Source: Verrucomicrobia bacterium UBA4286 (GTDB lineage Bacteria; Verrucomicrobiota; Kiritimatiellia; RFP12; UBA1067). From it: DNA of 22,733 nt. The position numbers and the translations under genes are program-made. Location: NCBI GenBank assembly GCA_002395905.1, contig DGVK01000007.1, positions 1 to 22,733 on the forward strand. The letters run 5' to 3'. Below are positions 9,079-16,222 of this stretch, piece by piece. The stretch's first letter is position 1, and the number at the start of each line of letters is the position of its first letter. The notes under the pieces were generated by a model. That model did not search any database. It worked only from the letters and a program-made list of their open reading frames with translations, and was not told the origin of the DNA.

Positions 9079-9138
9079 CTGACAAAAACCGACACTTTCC
9101 GACGCTCTACCGACACCTAAAACGGCGATGTATCGCCG
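9079..9138. repeat. Helically phased CYGAC motifs and 7-bp palindrome
   Basis: CTGAC at 9079 and CCGAC at 9089, 9099 and 9110 are spaced 10, 10 and 11 bp, about one helical turn each. At 9123-9138 there is a perfect inverted repeat, CGGCGAT-GT-ATCGCCG. Both are directly visible. A protein-binding site is one possible reading, but no adjacent regulator or promoter is recognised. Confidence 0.5.
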
Positions 9139-9230
9139 AATGCGCCGTTCGCACTGCCAGAACCGCCCATTATCGCAAAAGGTGAAAGTATGCGCGCACA
9201 CACCATCAACAACACCTCAATTGCTATCGA

Positions 9231-9268
9231 AACACGGACCGCCGGCCGATTGGGCAGCGGTCCGTGTT
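9231..9268 (-). terminator. Likely terminator hairpin of the large secreted-protein gene
   Basis: A 12-bp perfect GC-rich stem (AACACGGACCGC, 9231-9242, against 9257-9268) with a 14-nt loop lies 25 bp downstream of the stop codon at 9294. On the minus strand it is followed only by a short T-run (TTT, partly in the stem), so the U-tract is weak. It may terminate with Rho help or simply protect the 3' end. Confidence 0.6.
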
Positions 9269-9293
9269 CATTCTGTTCTGATACGCGGTTGCG

Positions 9294-12200
9294 TTATTTC
9301 ACGTTGACGCGCATGAAGAACGAGCTGCCAATACCGTTGGGCGGCGAGACCGTGAATTTAGCCTTGCCGTCAACAGGCGTGTCAAAGGTGATCTCAATGT
9401 TATCGGACGAGAATGCGCCAGGTGCGAGGGTCGCCGCCCCCTCAACGCCAAGCACCTTCTTCAAGTTTTCTTTAAGCGTTTCCGCCGCAACCGATCCGCC
9501 GCCGATATTGACTCCATCAATTGCCACCTCAAACGCGAACACGGGAGAGCGGTTGCCCCCAGTCGCCGCGCCGTCGTCATCCGCAAACCGTACGATATGC
9601 ACATCGTTCGACGTAATCTCCTTCGCGATGAGCCGATCCGAACCCAGCGCATACGAAAGCCACGCCTTGGCGCTTTCCTTCACCGTCTGAGCCCCGACCG
9701 CTTCTGCTCCGTTCGCGCCCTTGACGCGCGCCGCCCACTCGCGGAATGCGTTGTAGTTCGTGCCATCAACCACGTTCGCAACGAGCCCCGCGTCCGCCGC
9801 ACCCGAAAGCGCGGCGGCGACAGTTCCCGGCGCAGCGTTGGCGGATACTTCGGGGAATGGTTCAGCCGCCGCGTCCGGTGTCCAGACTGCGCCGCTCACC
9901 CATGCGCAGTCACTGTTATCAAAGTCGCTCTCGTCCTTCCAATAGACCCACTTGACGGAATGCGCCCCATCGGTCGTGAACGCCACCGACTGCGATACCC
10001 AGCCCGAATCGCCGTCGATCCAAAGGCCGGATCGCGGCTCGTCATCGACATAGACACGCAACGCGTCCCATGTGCAAGTTCCGTCCGGGTCTTCCTCGCA
10101 CGATGCCTTGTACCTAAACGTCAACGTGCCCTTGCCGGTCACGGACAGCATTAGCCACGACTCCTCGTCGTCGCCAATCAAACCGCTTCTCGTGGAAAGT
10201 CCGCTCGCCGCAGTCGCTTCGGCAACAGACGTCCAGTCCGCATCGCCGCCTGTCGTCCACGAAAGCGTCGCCGTCGACCCGTCCGCGCTTGCCGCCTCTC
10301 CGAGCGACAACGTCCGCTTCGTGACCGTCACCGTCACGGACGCGCTGGAGATGCCGTCCTTTACGGCTATCGCCTTGATTACGGCGGAATCGGAAAGGAC
10401 GATCGGCGCCTTGTACCTGTTCGCTTCTTTCGGCTTCGGCGTCGCGCCCGTTGGCGAGTAGTAGATGATCGCCCCGTCGGTTGCGCACGAAAGCGTCACC
10501 TCGCAGGAATCACCCGTGAATATCGCCGTCCCCATGCCGTTCTGCGTGGCGACAATGTCCCCGCCGTCAATGCTCACCGTCGGCGAGGCCACCGCTAGAT
10601 CCTCCCACACGGCATACAGCGTCACCACCCCGCTCGACTGCGCCGTGAGGTTTGATACTGTCTGTCCGGCGGCATACACTACTTCGCCCGTCGCGTTTGT
10701 CGCCCAGCCCGCGAACACATGCCCCGCCCACGTGAAGCCGTTGGACGCGACAAGTCCTTCCGCGTCGTATGTCATCGCCGTCGAATCCATCGTCCCCGAC
10801 CCGCCGTTCGGGTTGTAGGCAATGGAATAGCCGTTGGCAATCCAGGCCGCATTTACCGTCTGCGCACCTGTCATGTCCGTCGTGATCTGACTCGGCGTCC
10901 ACCCTGCGAAGGTGTAGCCCGTGACCGCTCCGGGATTCGAGAACGTGACGAGCGTTCCCTCCTGATACGTCGTCGGATTCGGATTCGCCGCCCCGCGCAA
11001 GTTCGTGTACTTGATGGGCGAATAGATTACGGGCTTCAGCTTCCGTCCCGTCATCGGATCGGACATCACCTCGTCCGACACTCCTTCCGCCTCGATCCAA
11101 TACCAGTATTCAACGTCCACGTTGCCCGTCTCGTCGAGGTATGTGCAGTTGCCATCGTTCGGCAGTTCCGCCACCACCGTCGCAGAGCTGGGCACGCTCG
11201 TGACGCCCCGGTAGATACGATACGTTGTCGCCCACGCAAGGTTGTTCCACGCGAGCGCCACGCCGTCCACGCTCGATTCAACGCCCGTAAACACAATCGG
11301 AAGCGGCTCGAACACGGCAGTGTAGTTCTTAGCGGTTTCAACCGTCAACGTGAGCGGATTCTGCATCGAGCTTGCAGCACCTGTCCAGTACGAGAACTTG
11401 TATCCGCTGTCCGGCACCGCCGTCAGCGTCACCTGCGTTCCGAGGTCGTACGACCCGCCGCCGGAGACCGAACCGCCGTGTTCCGCCGTCGCGGTTATGG
11501 CGACCATCGTCCGTGCGCGCTGCTGAAGCGTATAGACCTCGCCGTTCACAATGATCTTGCCCGTGCGCATCTTGCCAGTCGTGTTCTCCTCATACAAGAA
11601 TCTGACCGTACCGCTGCCTGTGCCCGAATCGTATCCGCTTACGAGCGTAATCCACGGCTCGGTCACGATGGCCGTCCACACGTCGCCGATTGTCGCCGAC
11701 ACGCCAAACTCGCCCGCGCCGTTGTTGCCGGTGACGTATGTGCCGTTCGGACTGATGGAAAGGTCATAGGCGCGCTGGGTAATATACACCTTCTTGTCGC
11801 CGACGGTTATCCAGCCCACGCGCGCCGTGCCGTCGCCGACATACGGCGAGACGATGTAAAGGATTTCACCGTCGCCCGTCCCGGAGTCGCCTTGGAAGAT
11901 GGTGATCCACGTCGTATCGCTCGCGACCGCCGTCCAGGCCACGTTGCCGTCGGGGTGTATGGAGATGGATTCGTAGCCGCCGTCGGTGCCGAATAGCTTC
12001 GAGTCGTATTCGACCTCCACGCCGCGCGCCTTCTGCGACACGGTGAACGTCTTGCCCGCAATCTTCACCGTACCGCTTCGCGGATAGATCGTGTCGTTCG
12101 CAGCCGCCTGCAGCGTCACCGTCCCGGGACCTGTGCGCGAAAGCGATCCGCTCACCGTGAGCCAGTCCAGCGATTCCGAAATGCTCCATTGGACGATGTT

Positions 12201-14333
12201 AGCGACCGACACCTCCACAGAACACGACTCGCCCGCCGCCTCGAACTCGTAGCCATTGGACGAAATCGCCGCAGTCGCCGCAGGCTGCGTCACCGTGTGC
12301 GACGCGACGCCGCCCGCTCTCGACCTGACCTTTATCGTGCCAGTCCTCTGCGACAGCGTCGGATTGGGCGATGCGGAATAAACCACGTTCCCGTTGCCCG
12401 CGCCGGACGCCGTAGCCGGAAATATCGTACACCAGTTCGCCTCGCTCGTCGCCGTCCACGGCAGGTCGGGCGTCGCCCTCACCTCGATTATCGCATTCGC
12501 CCCCTCCACGCTCGCCGTCGATGTTGCGGGGCTGATACTGAACTCAAGCGCTGTTCGCCCCTGCTGCGTCACGGTGAATGTCTCCGTGCCAATGCTCACG
12601 GTGCCGGTCCTGGCAAGATAGCTTGGATTCTCCGCGATGGCAATGGTCACCAGATCGCCGCCCTGACCGTTGCCGGCGTCGACGACGGAAATCCAGCTGT
12701 TGTTCGGCGTCACGCTCCATGTAGTCGCCGCAAGCGCATTCACCGTGATCGGTATTACGTGCGTCTCGTAGTCCTTCGTCACGCTGTACGAGTCAAGTTT
12801 CATCCTCTTGCCATACTGGAAGACGGTAAACGTGTTCCCGGCCACCGTAAGCGTCCCCTGACGCGTCGAAACATCGTTGAACGGCGCCACCTGATATGTC
12901 ACGCTGCCGGGGCCGAGACCGCTTGTCGCAGAAACAGAAATCCACTCGACGTTCGACCTGGCGTGCCACAGCATCTTGTTCTGCGTCGATACGGAAATCG
13001 TGCCGCTGCCGCCATTCGACCCAAACTCCCTGTTCTCCGGCGATATGGTTCCGCCAACGCCATCCTGCGTAACGGTATGCGTATTTCCGCTGACATAGAT
13101 GTAGCCAACCCTCTGTTCGACATTCGTGGTCGCGCTCACCGTGTATGCGACAGGATAGCCGGCACTGCCGCTCGTCGCGTTAAGCGTGATCCAGTCCGCT
13201 GATTTCGATGCAGTCCATGTTCCGCTGCCCTGCGTTATGATCGCATTGCCGCCGCCGTTCACGCCGAAGTTCCGCGTCGTAGGAGTAATGGTGATGTTTC
13301 TGTTCGAGGCAGTCGGCGGATTGGGTTCCGGCTGTGTGTAGTAGGACAACTCCGTCACTTTGAGCGTAGCCGTCCAGGTTTCGGTTCCCTTTTTGCAAGA
13401 TATTGAATACGAGCCGGTCTTGGTAGGTTGCCAAACGAACGAGCCTGGAGTGGTTGACGATACAATGACTGCACCGTTTGCAGAAAACTCGAAAAGTTCT
13501 CCATTGAGATCGGAGTAGTCAATCGTCACAGGCCCCTTTACGCCCGTCTCGTCACCGGAATAGGACAGATTTCCCGCTTGGGTAATAGTTATCGCCGTCT
13601 TCTGCGCCCAGTTATAGAGGTATGTCTTGTCCAAAATGTCTGTGTCGTTGTACATGGAATCACATCCAGACGTTTTGAAGCGAAGGTAATACAGTCTCAA
13701 TGTAGTGGTGCGCGTCTTGCCTGTCGTATTTTTCTTTACAGTAAAACCGCACGCCCCCGTGCCAAGCTGCACCGCGTCCGAGCTGTCAATGGTGATCCAT
13801 GACGAATCTCCAGCTACCAGTTTCCATCTTATGCCCGCCGTCGCGCTGACATTCACATTTCCGCGTCCACCGACCTGCCAAAAATTCTGACTCGCTTCTG
13901 CAAAATCCAATGTGCCTGCGGACTGGACTATTGTAATGGGAGTATCAAGCGTATCCGTCTTGCGCTTTGCGCTTGAATAACCACTGTCGCGATATATAAT
14001 GGTTGAAACGGTTTGCACACGCTGCGTGATTGAACAGTTCGGCAACACGGAAAAGCGCCAGTCTGTCGTTGCAACATAATTATCGTCCGACCGAGGGACA
14101 TCGCTAACCGTCGTTCCTAGACCCTCAATCCACAGACCTTCTCCGAAGGAGCCGTATTGCGAAGAATGTACACGCCCAAAATTGTTGTCATACTTGCTGT
14201 ATATAAACACGTCCGACACCGTTGTCGATCCGCCGTTGGCACTGCAATTAAAAGTTGTTGCCCACACAGTCTGTGACATTGCCAACATCGCCACCAACGA
14301 TGGCAGCAAAAGAATCTTGGCGATTGTATTCAT
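9294..14333 (-). CDS. Giant secreted multidomain protein (BACON-like, InlB-type, FN3-like, CHB_HEX_C-like)
   Basis: 1,679 residues from the chosen ATG at 14333. A signal peptide (residues 1 to about 25, ending TVWA) is followed by about eight BACON-like beta-sandwich repeats of 80-110 residues (roughly 142-942), each with the W-I-x-hydrophobic core and a closing TVTQ-like strand. A divergent InlB repeat (943 to about 1010), an FN3-like domain (1010-1100), two InlB-type repeats (1100-1248), a chitobiase/hexosaminidase C-terminal-like domain (1250-1345), a jelly-roll-like domain (1345-1485) and an unrecognised C-terminal region follow. BACON and InlB modules are known in carbohydrate- or adhesion-related surface proteins; no catalytic domain or sorting motif is seen. 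The GAGGAG Shine-Dalgarno and the basic n-region favour 14333 over an ATG at 14351. The first kilobase looks more AT-rich than the rest. Confidence 0.9.
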   Translation of the reverse strand: MNTIAKILLLPSLVAMLAMSQTVWATTFNCSANGGSTTVSDVFIYSKYDNNFGRVHSSQYGSFGEGLWIEGLGTTVSDVPRSDDNYVATTDWRFSVLPNCSITQRVQTVSTIIYRDSGYSSAKRKTDTLDTPITIVQSAGTLDFAEASQNFWQVGGRGNVNVSATAGIRWKLVAGDSSWITIDSSDAVQLGTGACGFTVKKNTTGKTRTTTLRLYYLRFKTSGCDSMYNDTDILDKTYLYNWAQKTAITITQAGNLSYSGDETGVKGPVTIDYSDLNGELFEFSANGAVIVSSTTPGSFVWQPTKTGSYSISCKKGTETWTATLKVTELSYYTQPEPNPPTASNRNITITPTTRNFGVNGGGNAIITQGSGTWTASKSADWITLNATSGSAGYPVAYTVSATTNVEQRVGYIYVSGNTHTVTQDGVGGTISPENREFGSNGGSGTISVSTQNKMLWHARSNVEWISVSATSGLGPGSVTYQVAPFNDVSTRQGTLTVAGNTFTVFQYGKRMKLDSYSVTKDYETHVIPITVNALAATTWSVTPNNSWISVVDAGNGQGGDLVTIAIAENPSYLARTGTVSIGTETFTVTQQGRTALEFSISPATSTASVEGANAIIEVRATPDLPWTATSEANWCTIFPATASGAGNGNVVYSASPNPTLSQRTGTIKVRSRAGGVASHTVTQPAATAAISSNGYEFEAAGESCSVEVSVANIVQWSISESLDWLTVSGSLSRTGPGTVTLQAAANDTIYPRSGTVKIAGKTFTVSQKARGVEVEYDSKLFGTDGGYESISIHPDGNVAWTAVASDTTWITIFQGDSGTGDGEILYIVSPYVGDGTARVGWITVGDKKVYITQRAYDLSISPNGTYVTGNNGAGEFGVSATIGDVWTAIVTEPWITLVSGYDSGTGSGTVRFLYEENTTGKMRTGKIIVNGEVYTLQQRARTMVAITATAEHGGSVSGGGSYDLGTQVTLTAVPDSGYKFSYWTGAASSMQNPLTLTVETAKNYTAVFEPLPIVFTGVESSVDGVALAWNNLAWATTYRIYRGVTSVPSSATVVAELPNDGNCTYLDETGNVDVEYWYWIEAEGVSDEVMSDPMTGRKLKPVIYSPIKYTNLRGAANPNPTTYQEGTLVTFSNPGAVTGYTFAGWTPSQITTDMTGAQTVNAAWIANGYSIAYNPNGGSGTMDSTAMTYDAEGLVASNGFTWAGHVFAGWATNATGEVVYAAGQTVSNLTAQSSGVVTLYAVWEDLAVASPTVSIDGGDIVATQNGMGTAIFTGDSCEVTLSCATDGAIIYYSPTGATPKPKEANRYKAPIVLSDSAVIKAIAVKDGISSASVTVTVTKRTLSLGEAASADGSTATLSWTTGGDADWTSVAEATAASGLSTRSGLIGDDEESWLMLSVTGKGTLTFRYKASCEEDPDGTCTWDALRVYVDDEPRSGLWIDGDSGWVSQSVAFTTDGAHSVKWVYWKDESDFDNSDCAWVSGAVWTPDAAAEPFPEVSANAAPGTVAAALSGAADAGLVANVVDGTNYNAFREWAARVKGANGAEAVGAQTVKESAKAWLSYALGSDRLIAKEITSNDVHIVRFADDDGAATGGNRSPVFAFEVAIDGVNIGGGSVAAETLKENLKKVLGVEGAATLAPGAFSSDNIEITFDTPVDGKAKFTVSPPNGIGSSFFMRVNVK

Positions 14334-14347
14334 GTCTGCATCTCCTC

Positions 14348-14863
14348 TCATTTTTCAATGTTTACCTTTACCGCCTTGCGAATTTGCCTTTTCGTCCACT
14401 TGTCGACCTTGCGCACAAGCGCAAGGCCGTCCTTTGCAGCTTTCATCGCACGCAACAAGAATTCAGAAGCTGGAGTTTCAGGCTCATCACCCTGCGCCGA
14501 TTTGACTATGGCATGGAGCAGAGCATTCCGCTCTTTGCGCCAGTCGTCAAGTCTTGGAAAGAGTTCTTCCATCTTTTCGTCAAACAGTGCTGAATTGGGA
14601 TCTGGAGAACCCTTTTGAGGATGCCATTGTCGAAGTGCATGGCCTAATGAATTCGCTGGCGATGCGTTTTGCTTACCAGCATTCAGCGTGGAAGAAATGC
14701 GATCCGTCAAGATGCTTTCCTCGACGGCAATCGACTGAAGCGGGCAATTGCCGGCAATTCCCTCGTCAATCATATCGAACGCAAGCTTGTACGACTCGTA
14801 CTTGCGCATATTTTGCGCTGGCGACCCTCCGGCCGCCATGCTTTCTTTTACATCAATCTTCAT
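14348..14863 (-). CDS. HEPN-like small protein (candidate RNase)
   Basis: 171 residues, mostly alpha-helical and charged, with no signal peptide. Helices around 19-36, 45-60, 95-122 and 134-152 precede a very basic C-terminal tail (KWTKRQIRKAVKVNIEK). Residues 112-117 read R-N-A-L-L-H, matching the Rx4-6H motif with a polar residue after R that marks HEPN RNases. The match is by motif only; I do not recognise the exact family. The start at 14863 is chosen for its Shine-Dalgarno (AAAGGA) and KIDVKE start; a longer frame from 14938 begins inside a terminator-like hairpin. Its TGA overlaps an ATG at 14351 and lies 14 bp before the better start of the giant secreted protein, so the two are one transcription unit. 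No MNT nucleotidyltransferase or other antitoxin is adjacent. Confidence 0.6.
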   Translation of the reverse strand: MKIDVKESMAAGGSPAQNMRKYESYKLAFDMIDEGIAGNCPLQSIAVEESILTDRISSTLNAGKQNASPANSLGHALRQWHPQKGSPDPNSALFDEKMEELFPRLDDWRKERNALLHAIVKSAQGDEPETPASEFLLRAMKAAKDGLALVRKVDKWTKRQIRKAVKVNIEK

Positions 14864-14910
14864 TTTCGTTCCTTTCTTGCCCGGTTGCTTCGCCGCTCGG
14901 CAATCGGAAC

Positions 14911-14945
14911 GAAAAGAAAACCTCCCTTCGTGCTTCATGGGAGGT
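14911..14945 (-). terminator. Intrinsic terminator or attenuator upstream of HEPN-like gene
   Basis: On the minus strand, ACCTCCC (14945-14939) pairs with GGGAGGT (14926-14920) across a 12-nt loop and is followed by TTTCTTTT. It lies 48 bp upstream of the HEPN-like ATG and 210 bp after the Rpn stop. It could end the rpn transcript or attenuate the downstream genes. No clear promoter lies between it and the HEPN-like start, which favours attenuation or partial read-through. Confidence 0.65.
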
Positions 14946-14974
14946 CGTAGTAATTACCTATTAGGAACACGAAG

Positions 14975-15001
14975 AGAGGTAAGCGCGTGTGCGCTTCCTC
15001 T
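14975..15001 (-). promoter_or_regulatory. Leader hairpin, possible antiterminator partner
   Basis: Stem of 6 + 5 bp with a single bulged base: AGAGG/AAGCGC against GCGCTT/CCTCT with a GTGT loop (plus-strand reading). On the minus-strand RNA its 3' arm ACCUCUC (14980-14974) can alternatively pair with GGGAGGU of the downstream terminator (six Watson-Crick pairs plus one G-U). That is the geometry of mutually exclusive attenuator structures. The rest of the gap (15002-15154) shows no confident promoter or gene. Confidence 0.4.
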
Positions 15002-15154
15002 GCCAAGTGTCGCCTAATGTGAAGTTTACTACGTTTCCCATGACGACCGCTTTGCAGCGCAAATTGTCTTTTGGCGGATTTCTCCCCGCCTTATCGTTTT
15101 AACTGTTTACTGGCTTGTTCCTTTCATTGTCAGTTTTACGATTTGAGATTGGTG

Positions 15155-16081
15155 TTAGAGCGCGGCGATTTCGGCGGCGGAAAGGCCGGTGAGGTCGGCG
15201 ATGTCCTTCTTGGAGAATCCTTTGGCTTTCATCTTGCGAGCTGTCTGACGCAGCTTTTCAACTGCCGTGTCGGCTCGCGCCTTTTCCGCGTCGCGCTCGG
15301 CCATCGCTGCGTCGGCGCGGGCAACTGCCTCGTCGCGACTCTTCTTTTCCTCTGCAAGTTCCTCTCTCGCGTCATTGAGCTCGCCTATGATTGTTGCCTC
15401 GCGGCGCACCGCGTCCCAGTATCCTTCGTATGCCGCCATCTCCGCATCGCTGTAAGTGGACTCCTCGACTATCTCCAGCGCCTTGGAAACTTCGGGATTG
15501 TCCAAAAGTTCCTGCGGGACGGTACGCGTATTCTCGTCTATCTCGGTGAGGAACTTGAGCCACAACACCGCCATCTTCTTCTCTGCGAAGGATTGGGGCT
15601 TGAACTTGGGCAATTCAACGAACACCAGATGAAGGCCGTCAATCTTCTTCTTTGTGTCGAGATTATGAACAATCGAATAGTGATGGTAGCAGTTGTCCGT
15701 GTCGGGCTCGAATATATTGTTGACGAGATTGAGCGAATAAACCGGTTGAAGGAGCTTGAATTTGTCGCTCCTGTCGATCTGTCGCACGTATGCCTTTGCT
15801 GCGTTGAAAAGGACGCGCTCCTTGAAGGCCGTCGTCCAGTTCAGTTGCATTTCCACAATGAACTTGCGCCCACCCGTCTCCTCGCAGCGCACGTCAACTA
15901 TGCTGTTCTTCTTGTCGGGATTATCTGGCACCATCTCCGGCGGCAAGTACTCTATCGACTCGACCTGCTTGCCGTCCTCAAGAGGCAGCAAGGCGTTAAG
16001 GAGACTTATGACGAGGTTTTTATGCTCGCCAAAAACCTTCTTGAAGGTGACGTCCGCCTTTGGATCGAGATACCTTGCCAT
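15155..16081 (-). CDS. Rpn family PD-(D/E)XK nuclease (transposase-like, PF12784-type)
   Basis: 308 residues. The N-terminal DPKADVTFKKVFGEHKN is the family hallmark. The nuclease core has D63 (SIVDVRC) and E77-x-Q79 (FIVEMQ), matching the D-(x)n-ExQ active site. The central region runs through VYSLNLVNNIF and a helical segment. The C-terminus holds a charged coiled coil (about 222-290) and a tail KGFSKKDIADLTGLSAAEIAAL resembling a helix-turn-helix. Rpn proteins act as DNA endonucleases promoting RecA-independent recombination and are often called transposases without forming an insertion sequence. No terminal inverted repeats were found around it. The Shine-Dalgarno AAGGGA supports the start. 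It is complete and has its own promoter. Confidence 0.9.
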   Translation of the reverse strand: MARYLDPKADVTFKKVFGEHKNLVISLLNALLPLEDGKQVESIEYLPPEMVPDNPDKKNSIVDVRCEETGGRKFIVEMQLNWTTAFKERVLFNAAKAYVRQIDRSDKFKLLQPVYSLNLVNNIFEPDTDNCYHHYSIVHNLDTKKKIDGLHLVFVELPKFKPQSFAEKKMAVLWLKFLTEIDENTRTVPQELLDNPEVSKALEIVEESTYSDAEMAAYEGYWDAVRREATIIGELNDAREELAEEKKSRDEAVARADAAMAERDAEKARADTAVEKLRQTARKMKAKGFSKKDIADLTGLSAAEIAAL

Positions 16082-16112
16082 TCCGATTTCCCTTTTTCAA
16101 GTTTGCGCTGGT

Positions 16113-16141
16113 ATTGTATCATATTCTCCCCGCCCGCGCAA
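16113..16141 (-). promoter_or_regulatory. Sigma70-type promoter of the Rpn nuclease gene
   Basis: Minus strand: -35 TTGCGC (16141-16136), 17-bp spacer, -10 TACAAT (16118-16113), 31 bp upstream of the Rpn ATG. It diverges from the gtrA promoter, with the two -35 boxes 44 bp apart. Confidence 0.65.
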
Positions 16142-16185
16142 CTGCTCCACTGTGGATATTCCGGACCTGTGCCTTAACGTTTACT

Positions 16186-16215
16186 TTGTCAAGCGGCCGA
16201 TTTTTTTGATATACT
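16186..16215 (+). promoter_or_regulatory. Sigma70-type promoter of gtrA-like gene
   Basis: -35 TTGTCA (16186-16191), 18-bp spacer that contains a T7 run, -10 TATACT (16210-16215). The expected start of transcription falls at about 16221-16223, essentially on the GTG codon at 16223. Confidence 0.7.
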
Positions 16216-16222
16216 ACACGCC

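Larger units (their letters stand above)
8678..9230. other. Gene-free intergenic stretch with several repeat structures
   Basis: No protein gene is supported between the lysM promoter and the end of the large secreted-protein gene. From left to right it holds a T-rich run (8681-8698), a GC-rich pyrimidine/purine-biased stretch (8770-8880), a 6-bp hairpin at 8797-8815, the 21/22-bp tandem array (8891-9062), phased CYGAC motifs (9079-9114) and a perfect palindrome (9123-9138). A Shine-Dalgarno-like AAAGGTGA precedes an ATG at 9190 on the plus strand. The frame from there runs antisense into the downstream gene and is not convincing. No tRNA-like fold was seen. Confidence 0.6.

Noticed and set aside
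8342..9082. Plus-strand frame of 246 codons ending with LVSKLxQ heptads
   Set aside because: It begins antisense inside the LysM gene, crosses its promoter, and the 22-bp units at the end break heptad phase. It could be a remnant of a coiled-coil gene tail but is not supported as a gene.
9190..9690. Plus-strand ATG with an AAAGGTGA ribosome-site-like sequence
   Set aside because: The frame runs through the terminator hairpin and on antisense to the secreted-protein gene, with no recognisable product.
14864..14938. Upstream start at 14938 for the HEPN-like gene
   Set aside because: That ATG lies in the loop of the terminator hairpin and lacks a ribosome site; the ATG at 14863 has AAAGGA in place.
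15155..16081. Insertion sequence boundaries around the Rpn 'transposase'
   Set aside because: No terminal inverted repeats or target duplications seen; the family is a nuclease, not a DDE transposase.
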